Origin: Lachnospiraceae bacterium UBA1778
GTDB lineage: Bacteria; Bacillota; Clostridia; Lachnospirales; Lachnospiraceae
Reading direction: 5' to 3'
Assembly (NCBI GenBank): GCA_002315255.1
Contig: DCGM01000080.1
Span: 1 to 20,156, forward strand
Length of the DNA: 20,156 nt
The translations under genes were made by a program, and so were the position numbers. Position 1 is the first letter of the stretch. The number at the start of each line of letters is the position of its first letter. Below the pieces are notes generated by a model. The model was not told where the DNA came from. It worked only from the letters and a program-made list of their open reading frames with translations, and did no database searches. Shown piece by piece: positions 7,464 to 15,833 of this stretch.

Positions 7464-7502
7464 TATAATATGGTTTTTATCGCCTTATTTATGGTTTTTA
7501 TC
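7464..7502 (+). promoter_or_regulatory. Candidate promoter and direct-repeat operator before the cyclase gene
   Basis: ATGGTTTTTATC occurs exactly at 7470-7481 and again at 7491-7502, a 21-bp step, or two helical turns. A TATAAT hexamer (7464-7469) overlaps the first copy; its -35 is weak. The region 7424-7613 is AT-rich and shows no gene. A second possible -10, TATGAT, is at 7546-7551. The transcription start is therefore uncertain, but the spaced repeat looks like a regulator site. Confidence 0.5.
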
Positions 7503-7613
7503 ACACTTTTTTCACAATTTACTATTATTCTATATTAAGTAGGTGTATGATAACTTACAAAATGTGTATAAACAGAGAATTATCGTCAATCCACAAAACT
7601 GGAGTGTGAAGAG

Positions 7614-9683
7614 ATGAAAAAAACGTTCCGCCTGATTTTGGACTTCTGGAAGAGTCTGAACACAATGGAAGAGAGAACCTTCTGGACTGCCACGCCGTTA
7701 TTCTCGCTGGCAGGTCTTTACTCGATCATCTCGTCCATTTTCTTTTACACGTACATCAGCACTGTCCTTCCGACAGTCCTCGGCGCCATCCATTTCATTA
7801 CCCCGATTATTTTCATGTTCCTCGCATATCGGGCAAAGGACACGAGCAAGCTTTATCCGCTCTTCTGTCTCGTTGTTTCCGGTATCCTGATGCCGGTCAC
7901 GTTCCTCGTGGACGGCGGTATGCGGTCCGGCATGATGCTCTTCTGCTTCGGCTCCATCTCATTGGTCACATTCATCACGGCGGTCAAAGTCCGTTACGTC
8001 GTTTTCGGTTTTTCGTTACTTACCAACCTGTCAGCATTCCTCGTCGAAATCCTCTACCCGAACGCGGTCATCCCGCTTAGCGAAGAATATATCCAGTCCG
8101 ATACCTTTTTCTCTTTCACGGTATTATCCGTTGCGATGGTCCTTCTCCTCAGCGGCGTTCTGAGTGAATACCGCACCTACGCTTTCAGCCGGACTGTCCT
8201 TTCCCAGTATATGGACCCGTCGGTCCAGAACGAATTGAACCGCTATTCCGAAGGCGACGGCTTAAACCAGCTGCCCGGTGAAACGAAACGCGTGACCGTT
8301 CTTTTCGCCGATATCAGCCGGTTCACCTCCATCTCCGAAACGATGAGCTCCAAGCAGATCACGGAGTTCTTAAACATCTTCCTTTCTACAGCTCACGAAT
8401 GCATCCAGAAGAATCACGGTATCCTGGACAAATACATCGGCGACTGTGTCATGGCTTACTGGATTGACAATGACGGAAACGGTTCCGGCGTCCGCGAGGC
8501 CTGCCAGACGGCGCTTGACCTCCGCGACCGTCTCCATGAGCTTTCCGACGAAATCTTCACGAAGTTCGGAAACGAACTCGATTTCTCCGCCGGCATCAAC
8601 TACGGCGAGGTTGTCTTCGGTGCGATCGGTTCCAGCGACCGTAAAGACTTCACCATCATCGGCGATGCTGTCAATGTGGCGCAGCGTTTAGAAGATGTGG
8701 CCACCAAAGGCGACATTAACATTTCCGGCAAGGTAGTCGATATTCTCGGCGATTGCGCAGACGTCATGACACTTTCCGAAAGCACGTACTTACGAGGAAA
8801 AGCGAACCCGATCACGGTCTATCGTTTCCTCGGCTTCCATACTGCGGAACCGGAGCAGGAGAATGTCAATGAGCTGAAGCCGATTTCACTTGATCCGACG
8901 ACCGGTTATTACTTCTACGTATGCGGCTGCCGCGGTTCTTATTCCGTATCCGGCATGCGTTTTACCGAGTTTGGCGGTGAGACGAGCTGCTACATCCTGA
9001 AAAAAGACAATTATGCGCTGATCATTGACTGCGGCACCGGTCTTTACAGCGCAAAGAATATCCTCGTCGGCTGCACGCGGATTGACATCGTCCTCTCGCA
9101 TGTCCATTACGACCACATCTTAGGCCTTCTGGACTGGTCCGTATTCCCGGCTGACGTTCAGCCGCATTTCTACGGAAACTTCGCAGAATGGGACGGCGAT
9201 GACACGATCCATAATCTGCTCCGCGCGCCGTACTGGCCGGTCGATTTAAGCAACGGCGAAATCAACTGCATCACACCCGGCGAGTTCTATGCATTGAAGG
9301 ATGACCTGAAGGTCCGCTTCGTGGAATCGAAGCATCCGAACCATTCCTGCATCCTGCAGGTGCTCATCCAGAACTTTAACATGTGCATCCTGACCGACTG
9401 CGAGGATCCGACCTCGATCCCGTCGGAGGTCACGTACGAATGCGACATGATGCTGTTTGACGGCATGTACGAGCAGGCCGACTTCGAGAACTATATCGGC
9501 TGGGGCCATTCCACTCCGAACTACGGCATCCTCTTCGCGAAGTCCCAGCATGTGAAGAAGCTCATCATCACGCATCATAATCCGAAGTTCGGCGACCGGA
9601 AGTTAAATGAAATGGAGCGCGAAGCCTCCCGCATCCTTCCCGGCACTACCTTTGCCCGTGCCGGCGACAAGTACTCCATCTGA
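7614..9683 (+). CDS. Membrane class III adenylate cyclase fused to a metallo-beta-lactamase-fold hydrolase
   Basis: A 689-residue protein with three parts. Residues 23-185 hold about six hydrophobic membrane segments. Residues 215-385 are a class III cyclase: metal-binding Asp233 (FADIS) and Asp277 (DKYIGD), adenine-type Lys273 and Asp351 (IIGD), and transition-state Asn354/Arg358 (NVAQRLE), so an active adenylate cyclase is likely. Residues 430-689 are an MBL-fold domain with HVHYDH (His496, His498, Asp500, His501), His574-Pro, Asp595, GWGHST at 629-634 and His654-His655, a complete set of two-metal ligands. The fusion suggests that a cyclic nucleotide is made and perhaps hydrolysed in one protein, but the MBL substrate is unknown. 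GGAG stands nine bases before the ATG. The gene is monocistronic and ends at a strong terminator. Confidence 0.93.
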   Translation: MKKTFRLILDFWKSLNTMEERTFWTATPLFSLAGLYSIISSIFFYTYISTVLPTVLGAIHFITPIIFMFLAYRAKDTSKLYPLFCLVVSGILMPVTFLVDGGMRSGMMLFCFGSISLVTFITAVKVRYVVFGFSLLTNLSAFLVEILYPNAVIPLSEEYIQSDTFFSFTVLSVAMVLLLSGVLSEYRTYAFSRTVLSQYMDPSVQNELNRYSEGDGLNQLPGETKRVTVLFADISRFTSISETMSSKQITEFLNIFLSTAHECIQKNHGILDKYIGDCVMAYWIDNDGNGSGVREACQTALDLRDRLHELSDEIFTKFGNELDFSAGINYGEVVFGAIGSSDRKDFTIIGDAVNVAQRLEDVATKGDINISGKVVDILGDCADVMTLSESTYLRGKANPITVYRFLGFHTAEPEQENVNELKPISLDPTTGYYFYVCGCRGSYSVSGMRFTEFGGETSCYILKKDNYALIIDCGTGLYSAKNILVGCTRIDIVLSHVHYDHILGLLDWSVFPADVQPHFYGNFAEWDGDDTIHNLLRAPYWPVDLSNGEINCITPGEFYALKDDLKVRFVESKHPNHSCILQVLIQNFNMCILTDCEDPTSIPSEVTYECDMMLFDGMYEQADFENYIGWGHSTPNYGILFAKSQHVKKLIITHHNPKFGDRKLNEMEREASRILPGTTFARAGDKYSI

Positions 9684-9697
9684 TTTAATCCTGTCAT

Positions 9698-9742
9698 CTG
9701 AATCCATAAAAACTGAATTCATAAAAACTGAGTTCATAAAAA
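9698..9742 (+). repeat. 15-bp tandem repeat, three units, after the cyclase gene
   Basis: Units at 9698-9712, 9713-9727 and 9728-9742 read CTGAATCCATAAAAA, CTGAATTCATAAAAA and CTGAGTTCATAAAAA. The last A-tract doubles as the left flank of the terminator stem. The array starts 15 bp after the stop codon. Confidence 0.85.
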
Positions 9743-9771
9743 GCCGGGGCGCATCTGCGCCCCGGCTTTTT
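9738..9771. terminator. Bidirectional terminator between the convergent cyclase gene and the three-gene cassette
   Basis: AAAAAGCCGGGGCGCA (9738-9753) pairs with TGCGCCCCGGCTTTTT (9756-9771). This very stable GC stem is flanked by A5 on the left and T5 on the right, so it works as a terminator on both strands, serving the plus-strand cyclase gene and the minus-strand gene ending at 9790. Confidence 0.92.
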
Positions 9772-9789
9772 CGCCGTAACGAAATATCT

Positions 9790-10656
9790 TTACAAAAACT
9801 GGTAAAGAATTCCGAATAACATATTATCTTCTGCCGGATAAAGATCAGCAGCATTGGTAGCTTTAATCAGTTCTGTCTTCGCGTCAAAAAGGTTTACAAA
9901 ACACCCTGGATAAAGTTTCACCAGTTCTACGAGTATTCCCTTTTCCAAGGCATCAACGATGAACGTTTTTAACTTACGGCTATCAGGAAGCTGGTCAGCT
10001 ACGTAAACCTTAAAGAAACTCAAAAATGCCCCAAGCGTTTTCTGGTCTTCCTCCGTGATGTTTTGAGAAAAACCGATAGTCTCAATATCCGCTTCTTCAG
10101 ACAAAATCAGATAGTATCTCTTCTCCCTTCCAGTATCATCAAGCTCCTTTTGAATGAAAGAAACTGTATCATTCATCGAAACATCACAGTTTCCAGAAAG
10201 CGTATGCACTACTCCGACTCCAAAGTCAAACTCTTGATCCAGTGAAAGCATCCATTCTGTTGGGTTATCATTGAGAACCTTTATCTTTTGGGGGGCGGTT
10301 CTTTGCCCGATATTCAGCCCTAGAACAGCGAGGTTCGCACCTTCATAACATTTTGTAAGAATGAAGTTTTTAAACCACAAAAGAAAATTGAAGCTATTGA
10401 TTTGAAATTCCTTTGAAATCTGGTTGTAGGAAATAGGGTTATAGCATGGAGAAAAATCGCTGCGCACGGCATAAACCATCTTTCCCTTAAACAGAGACCC
10501 TATGACGTCTTTTTCCTCATTGCTTAATTCCGATTCAAATGAAATGGAATGAGAATAAAACATATCTCCCTCTTTTATGGACGGGATAATATCTTTAAAC
10601 TCAAATCGGGTCTTAGGAAACTTCACATCACTAGCAATAAACAACAAATAGGACAT
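9790..10656 (-). CDS. Uncharacterised cytosolic protein, last gene of the three-gene cassette
   Basis: A 288-residue protein I do not recognise. It has no signal peptide or clear membrane helix (the start MSYLLFIASDV is only briefly hydrophobic) and no catalytic motif that I can name. It is rich in Phe, Tyr, Asp and Glu, and residues 85-110 (YNQISKEFQINSFNFLLWF) look like a folded mixed alpha/beta core. Its ATG lies three bases after the stop of the upstream Ala-rich protein, with only a distant AGGA, so its translation is probably coupled. The base composition is AT-rich like the two genes before it. A role as immunity or partner protein for the exported product is a guess from position only. 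Confidence 0.8.
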   Translation of the reverse strand: MSYLLFIASDVKFPKTRFEFKDIIPSIKEGDMFYSHSISFESELSNEEKDVIGSLFKGKMVYAVRSDFSPCYNPISYNQISKEFQINSFNFLLWFKNFILTKCYEGANLAVLGLNIGQRTAPQKIKVLNDNPTEWMLSLDQEFDFGVGVVHTLSGNCDVSMNDTVSFIQKELDDTGREKRYYLILSEEADIETIGFSQNITEEDQKTLGAFLSFFKVYVADQLPDSRKLKTFIVDALEKGILVELVKLYPGCFVNLFDAKTELIKATNAADLYPAEDNMLFGILYQFL

Positions 10657-10659
10657 GAT

Positions 10660-11784
10660 TTAGATAATCCTCGGAAGCCCATAAAATGCATGCGAGTGGC
10701 AAGCAGAGTGAGTTTCTCCCCTTACAGAAAGATTCCCCAAATGATAATGTGCAAAATACCCGATCTGGTGACCATTCTCATGAATTGGAGACATATTGTT
10801 TCCTGCAATCTGTGCAACGCTTCTTGCATTGCCTGGAAGCACAGTATAAACGCTTACTACTGTATTAGCCTGCATAATAGAAACAGCGAGATCCTTCGTG
10901 ATAGGAACAGCACAAAACATCATACATCCATCAGAAGATGCAAGAGCAATGAAATAGTCTTTCGGAGAAAGTGCTGCCGCTATAGCTTCTGTCAATACTT
11001 CAGCTTTATATTTGACACCATGAAAGTCAATTGTCTCAATAGCGGATGCGGCTACATAAACACCGGCTGCAATTGCTGCAGTTACAGTAGCATAACCAGC
11101 TATTGCACAAGCGGATGCGGCTACTGCAGAGGTAGAAACGCCAACTCCAACTGCGACGAGAGCAGGCGCAGCGGCACCGCATGTGCATACACATACTGCG
11201 GCTACTGCCACAACCGCAGCCACAACAGCCACTGCCACCGCGGTAGCTTTTATCAGGCTTGTAAACCAGCCGCAGTTTTCAATCATGCCATAATCTCGCA
11301 TCTCACTGAGAAGAACGCCTTCACCGTCAACATTCATCACGGCATCAATCTCCCCGTTTTCATTAAAGAAAGCTACGCCTGAAATTTGATCGATTTTCAC
11401 CTCTCCCAACTCATTTTTCATTTCAGCAGAAATGGTAATAATGTTAGACTCTGAGTCGTAAGACATATCATACGAAATCTCGGCCCCAGCAAGGTCTTCA
11501 ATATCATCTTCAGAAACATTATCAATCTCTTCAAAAAGAGAGGCCGCTACAATTTGAGTTCCATGAAGAACAGCAATGTTATTCTCTTGCGTAATTTCAA
11601 CCGAATCAAATCTTTCAAATTGGCTTTGATAGTCTATCTCCTCGTTTACTAACGAGATGGTTCTTTTCGGACTATTAGCGTTATTGACCTGAGACTGGTT
11701 AGAAAAGACAAGCCATGATGCAAGGATCATGACCAAGGCACAGGCGATTATTTTTTTACCCTGTGCATGGATCATTTTTTTCAT
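10660..11784 (-). CDS. Exported or membrane-anchored Ala/Val-rich protein with a His-rich C-terminus, putative toxin-like effector
   Basis: A protein of 374 residues. A positively charged start and hydrophobic segment (10-29) form a signal peptide or membrane anchor. Residues 40-165 are acidic and strand-rich. Residues 176-250 are a long Ala/Val/Gly stretch, including CVCTCG at 198-203, which could insert in membranes. The C-terminal 40 residues carry seven histidines (335, 339, 346, 348, 359, 363, 365) in GHQIGYFAHYHLG and HSACHSHAFYGLP. The layout recalls the loosely defined SAR2788-type putative toxins of Firmicutes, but I cannot verify this and the function is unknown. GGAG stands before the ATG. 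The gene lies 30 bp after the protease gene and 3 bp before the next one. Confidence 0.82.
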   Translation of the reverse strand: MKKMIHAQGKKIIACALVMILASWLVFSNQSQVNNANSPKRTISLVNEEIDYQSQFERFDSVEITQENNIAVLHGTQIVAASLFEEIDNVSEDDIEDLAGAEISYDMSYDSESNIITISAEMKNELGEVKIDQISGVAFFNENGEIDAVMNVDGEGVLLSEMRDYGMIENCGWFTSLIKATAVAVAVVAAVVAVAAVCVCTCGAAAPALVAVGVGVSTSAVAASACAIAGYATVTAAIAAGVYVAASAIETIDFHGVKYKAEVLTEAIAAALSPKDYFIALASSDGCMMFCAVPITKDLAVSIMQANTVVSVYTVLPGNARSVAQIAGNNMSPIHENGHQIGYFAHYHLGNLSVRGETHSACHSHAFYGLPRII

Positions 11785-11814
11785 TTTTTCTCCTTCTACT
11801 CCTAGAAAATTATA

Positions 11815-12516
11815 TTAATTCAAAAAATTAATAACAACATCAACGGGGATTGTATATGCCAATCCATATATAATATTTCCATTCAGGTCTTTTATCCGAA
11901 ATGTAGTGAGTCCGACTAGTTCACCTTTAGAATTCACCAATGCACCTCCGCTATTTCCTTCTGCAATCACGATGTCGCATTGGATAACCTCACGCGTTAT
12001 CCCCGAATAATCAACATTTACCTGTGGGATACTAACAATCCCTTCAGAAATCGAAATGCCATAATTAGCAGTATTTCCGATTGCAAAAACACGATCACCG
12101 CTAGACAATGAACTCGATTTCCCCACTTTGATTGGTGAAGCTTCTGCATCGAAATCATCCAGTTTTAAAATTGCTAAATCCTTTTCTGAATCGTACTTTA
12201 CAAGAGTAACCTGCCGATATACATCCTCAAAAACAAATCTAATTTCAAAAGAGTCAAACTCTTTAACTATGCCCATCTGTTTATAAGTAACAACATGAGC
12301 ATTTGTTACGAATAATCCCTCGTTGTTAATCAAAACAGCGCTTCCGAAAGATTCGCCGACATTATCAGACGAAGCTCTTAACTCAACAACAGATCCAGAA
12401 CAGAATCTGAAAATCTGTTTTGGGTCTTTCTCAATGAAGAAGAGTTGGTATAAAAGGAAAGCACAACAAGCAATAATGCAGAACCAAAAGGCAGCATCGA
12501 AAATCTTCTTTTTCAT
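11815..12516 (-). CDS. Membrane-anchored trypsin-like serine protease (S1C/HtrA type, no PDZ domain)
   Basis: A 233-residue protein with a short cytosolic start (MKKKIFD), one membrane helix (about 8-27) and an extracellular trypsin-fold domain. The catalytic triad is complete: His74 in TNAHVV, Asp113 in KDLAILKL and Ser189 in EGNSGGAL. It ends at the end of the protease fold (YGLAYTIPVDVV) and lacks the PDZ domain of housekeeping HtrA/DegP. I chose the ATG at 12516 because GGAG stands six bases upstream; an in-frame codon at 12552 has no such site. It is the first gene of an AT-rich cassette with the Ala/Val-rich exported protein and the unknown cytosolic protein, so processing of that neighbour is an attractive inference. 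Confidence 0.92.
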   Translation of the reverse strand: MKKKIFDAAFWFCIIACCAFLLYQLFFIEKDPKQIFRFCSGSVVELRASSDNVGESFGSAVLINNEGLFVTNAHVVTYKQMGIVKEFDSFEIRFVFEDVYRQVTLVKYDSEKDLAILKLDDFDAEASPIKVGKSSSLSSGDRVFAIGNTANYGISISEGIVSIPQVNVDYSGITREVIQCDIVIAEGNSGGALVNSKGELVGLTTFRIKDLNGNIIYGLAYTIPVDVVINFLN

Positions 12517-12612
12517 ATCAAACTCCGAAAAAAACTTATATAGAGCAGACAACAGATAAATATCAGGAGAGTCTGAGAAAACACCTGTGGAAGTGGGTTT
12601 GAGTTCCTGATT

Positions 12613-15600
12613 TCAGTGGATCAGGCCGCGGTCGCGCATCAGGCGCGAGCAGACCGAAATCGCACGCTCGAGCTGCGTCTTCGTATGAACGGCAGAAACG
12701 GAGAAGCGTAAGCGGCTCTGGCCCTTCGGGACAGCCGGATACATCGCTGGCGGAACGAAGACGCCGTTCATCAGCATATCGTGCGACAAGATCGCCGCAT
12801 CCGCGTCCTCGCCTACGAGAACAGGGATAATCGCCGTGCCCTTCGACAAGCCCGTATTCAGGCCCTCTTCCTTCGCACGGCGGAGGAAATAATCGATATT
12901 CTGGTGCAGGGTGCGGACGAGGGAATTGTCCTTCTGGATCAGTTCAATCGCTTTAATGACCGCTGCCGCGATTCCCGGGTTAATGCCGGCCGAGAAAACG
13001 AAGCCGTCCATTGAATAGCGGAGATACTCGACAACCGCGTGGTCTGCCGCGATATAGCCGCCGCAGGTGCCCAGCGCCTTCGAAAGCGTACCGATCTTAA
13101 AATCGATATCCTTCGGGTCTAAATCAAAATAATCGTCCACGCCACCGCCATGTTCGCCGATGACGCCGGTAGAATGCGCTTCATCGACCATCAGGAAGCA
13201 GCCGTATTTCTTCTTTAAGCGGACAAACTCCGGAATCGGAGCGATATCGCCGTCCATCGAGTAGACGCCTTCGATGACGATCATCACCTTCCGGTATTTG
13301 CCTTCAACGCCCTGCAGAATCTGTTCGAGAACCTTCAGGTCGTCGTGCGGGAACGCCTTGCTCTCCGCCTCGGAAAGCCGGATGCCGTCAACGATCGAAT
13401 TGTGCGAAAGCTGGTCGTAAACGACGAGGTCGCCCTTCTTCATGAAGGAGCTGATGAATGTGACGTTCGTGCCCCATCCGGAAGTACAGACAATGCAGTC
13501 CTCCGCATGCTTGAACTCGGCGAGCTTCTTCTCAAGCGTCTGATAGATCGTCTTTTCGCCGGCAAGCGTACGGCTTCCGCTGGCAGACATGCCGAATTCG
13601 TCGATCGCTTTCTTCGCGGCTGCGGCTGTTTCCGGATTTCCGGACATGCCGAGATAATTGTAAGAACCTAAGTTAATGACCTTCCGTCCTTTGACGATGG
13701 AGGTGTCACGGACGATACTGTCATGCGCCACGAAATACGGATTCATCTCCTTATCCCGGAACGTAGACTCGATCCGGCTCTGGAGCTGCTTATATTCAAT
13801 GCTCTCCGTAAAGTCGGTGATCCGCTGATTTTCCGGGCGGCTGTTCGCCTGAAGGAGCGCCGTATCCTGCACAATCTCCTCTCCGTTCAGCTTATGGGTG
13901 ATAACGCGCGCGATATCTTTAATAACGAGCGTTTCACGCATTTCAGCATCATTGAAGAAGATATTGTAATCGCTCTCTGTCTGCGTGAACAGATTGATAA
14001 TATCCATGCTGTCCATCGAAAGATCGTAAATCAGATGGTCGGTCTCATGGATAGAAGAGGCATCACGGTTCAGGATTCCGGCAACCATCGAAGTGAGATA
14101 GTTCAGCGCTGCATTCTCGCTGATGGTACGGTCTTTTCCCTTCTCCCCTTCTGTCTTTTCAGCTACAGAATTAAGGAATACCTCTTTCGCCTGGAAAGTG
14201 CCCTTGATGATCTCAGATTTCACTTCCTGTCGGCGGACCTTCAATGCGCCGGACAAAGGAAGCGGAACGGACGAAATGAAAAAGCGGACCGGTTTCCGGT
14301 TAATGGAAAGCGGACGGCAGCATTCTGTGACAGCCTTAATAAACTCTTCTTCCGAAAAGTTTTCAGCCGGCTCGACCACCAGAATCGGATCGTCATACAC
14401 CTGATTATCCGGGTTCGGCACACCGAGAACCGAGAAATTTCGGATTCCCGGAAGATTGACAAAATAAGTTTCCAGATCATCCGGATAGACGTTCTCACCT
14501 GTCGAGTTCAGAATGACGTCCTTCTTCCGGCCGTCCACATACAGGTTTCCGTTCTGCATATGGGCGATGTCGCCGGTCGGGAACCATTCCTTCGGATTCC
14601 GCTTGATGATCTTTCCATTGACCACCTTCGCAGAATGCATGGATGAACCGCGGATATAGAGCTCGCCTTCATCGTCAATCTTAAACTCGATCGACGAGAA
14701 CGGTTTACCGACATAGCCGCGTAAAAGCGATTCCGGATTCGAGGAAAGGTCGATACAGGTGACGCTCGCCTCGGTCATACCGAAACCGTTATGGATCGGA
14801 ATTCCTAAATCATAGAAGAGTTCAGCCGTCGCATGCGGAAGATGGGAACCGCCGCTCGCGAGGAACTGGATCTGATCGCCGAAAAGCGCTTTCCGGACCG
14901 ACGGAGCATTCTCCGGCGTAATCTTTCCGTACTTACGGACGATCATATTTGCAATCGTATTATAGAGAATCGGAACCGCGAAAAGATGCGTGACGCGGTT
15001 ATTGACACAAGTTTCCTGGATTGTAGCGGTCGACCGGTTCGGCATAAAGATCAGCGTCGACTTTAACGCCGGATACCAGATGACAGCCGTCATAAAACCG
15101 AAGACATGGTAGAACGGAAGGGTGACGAGATAACGGAGTTCCATCTCCGCCGGGTCATAATAGAAAGCGGAATCATATTCCTTCATTCCAATGACGTCCA
15201 TGATAAGCTCGGAAGCGGACTTGCCGTCATAGATGAAGATACGGCTGTCGCCGACCGTGCCGGCCGTGCAAAGAGCCACCTCATCGGCCCAGTTCGCCCG
15301 CCCGACAGTCTCATTGGCTAAAATGTCTGCCTTCGGGAAGAAGGGAACCGGAATGTCCCGCTTCTGCTCGCAGACATAGCCGACTGCTTTCGTTTCATTT
15401 AAAAGACGGGCCAATGCGCCGTCATCAAGGGATGGATTCAAAAGAATCGGGCGCGCTCCGGCACGGAGAAGACTCCAGAAAATAACCGGCCAGTCCATAT
15501 CTGTCGCGCAGATGATACCGACAAAATCATTTTTCTTAATCTTTCCCCCATACCATCCTGATGCCTTTTTCGTCATCAGGTCATAGTCCGAATAGGTCCG

Positions 15601-15732
15601 GAAAACATGGCTTCCGTCCCTCAAAGTCATCTCGGCCGCATGTACATTCCCATACCCCATGGTCACTGCATAGATGCCTTCGTATGTCGGGTTTTTCTGT
15701 ACGGTAGTAGTTGTGTAAATCCAAGATTTCAT
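12613..15732 (-). CDS. AMP-ligase / acyl carrier protein / alpha-oxoamine synthase fusion
   Basis: A 1039-residue enzyme. Residues 1-510 are an adenylate-forming acyl ligase: GFGMTEAS (316-323), TGDIA (Asp388), YVDGRKKDVI and Lys498 near its end. Its P-loop reads CTAGTVGDSRIF rather than the usual TSGTTGxPK. Residues 535-615 are an acyl carrier protein with the phosphopantetheine Ser575 (MDSMDI). Residues 650-1039 are a PLP-dependent alpha-oxoamine synthase like BioF or serine palmitoyltransferase: SHNS (776-779), DEAH (850-853) and PLP-binding Lys885 in GTLSKALG. The expected reaction is loading a fatty acid on the ACP and condensing it with an amino acid, releasing CO2 and an alpha-aminoketone. 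The substrate and product are unknown; biotin synthesis is less likely. The gene has its own promoter and a GGTGGG site before the ATG. Confidence 0.93.
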   Translation of the reverse strand: MKSWIYTTTTVQKNPTYEGIYAVTMGYGNVHAAEMTLRDGSHVFRTYSDYDLMTKKASGWYGGKIKKNDFVGIICATDMDWPVIFWSLLRAGARPILLNPSLDDGALARLLNETKAVGYVCEQKRDIPVPFFPKADILANETVGRANWADEVALCTAGTVGDSRIFIYDGKSASELIMDVIGMKEYDSAFYYDPAEMELRYLVTLPFYHVFGFMTAVIWYPALKSTLIFMPNRSTATIQETCVNNRVTHLFAVPILYNTIANMIVRKYGKITPENAPSVRKALFGDQIQFLASGGSHLPHATAELFYDLGIPIHNGFGMTEASVTCIDLSSNPESLLRGYVGKPFSSIEFKIDDEGELYIRGSSMHSAKVVNGKIIKRNPKEWFPTGDIAHMQNGNLYVDGRKKDVILNSTGENVYPDDLETYFVNLPGIRNFSVLGVPNPDNQVYDDPILVVEPAENFSEEEFIKAVTECCRPLSINRKPVRFFISSVPLPLSGALKVRRQEVKSEIIKGTFQAKEVFLNSVAEKTEGEKGKDRTISENAALNYLTSMVAGILNRDASSIHETDHLIYDLSMDSMDIINLFTQTESDYNIFFNDAEMRETLVIKDIARVITHKLNGEEIVQDTALLQANSRPENQRITDFTESIEYKQLQSRIESTFRDKEMNPYFVAHDSIVRDTSIVKGRKVINLGSYNYLGMSGNPETAAAAKKAIDEFGMSASGSRTLAGEKTIYQTLEKKLAEFKHAEDCIVCTSGWGTNVTFISSFMKKGDLVVYDQLSHNSIVDGIRLSEAESKAFPHDDLKVLEQILQGVEGKYRKVMIVIEGVYSMDGDIAPIPEFVRLKKKYGCFLMVDEAHSTGVIGEHGGGVDDYFDLDPKDIDFKIGTLSKALGTCGGYIAADHAVVEYLRYSMDGFVFSAGINPGIAAAVIKAIELIQKDNSLVRTLHQNIDYFLRRAKEEGLNTGLSKGTAIIPVLVGEDADAAILSHDMLMNGVFVPPAMYPAVPKGQSRLRFSVSAVHTKTQLERAISVCSRLMRDRGLIH

Positions 15733-15782
15733 AATCCCACCCCAAAAGCGATAGAAAACGCCTTTATAAAATAATTAATTAT

Positions 15783-15811
15783 ATTCTATAACGCGTCGGA
15801 AGAAAATGCAA
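15783..15811 (-). promoter_or_regulatory. Promoter of the ligase-ACP-oxoamine synthase gene
   Basis: On the minus strand TTGCAT (15806-15811) and TAGAAT (15783-15788) have a 17-bp spacer, about 50 bases before the start codon and just after the upstream terminator. A TATAAT lies a few bases further on as an alternative -10. The rest of 15733-15830 is AT-rich leader. Confidence 0.6.
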
Positions 15812-15833
15812 ATGGTATTTGACCGATTCGCAG

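Noticed and set aside
10549..11382. A 277-codon plus-strand open frame rich in Cys and Asn
   Set aside because: It lies antisense to the Ala/Val-rich gene and the unknown gene, both of which have ribosome binding sites and sensible composition; the antisense product is low complexity.
12517..12552. Longer start of the serine protease at 12552
   Set aside because: The ATG at 12516 has GGAG six bases upstream and gives a normal anchor start (MKKK then hydrophobic).
12553..12612. Terminator between the fusion enzyme gene and the protease cassette
   Set aside because: ATCAGGA and TCCTGAT can pair across about 40 bases, but there is no compact stem or T-tract, so no terminator is claimed and read-through remains possible.
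13723..14646. A 307-codon plus-strand open frame
   Set aside because: It is antisense to the highly conserved ligase and carrier domains of the fusion enzyme, so it is a shadow.
12613..15732. Assignment of the fusion enzyme as biotin synthesis (BioW-BioF type)
   Set aside because: The ligase domain looks like an ordinary acyl-AMP ligase rather than BioW, and no other bio gene is near.
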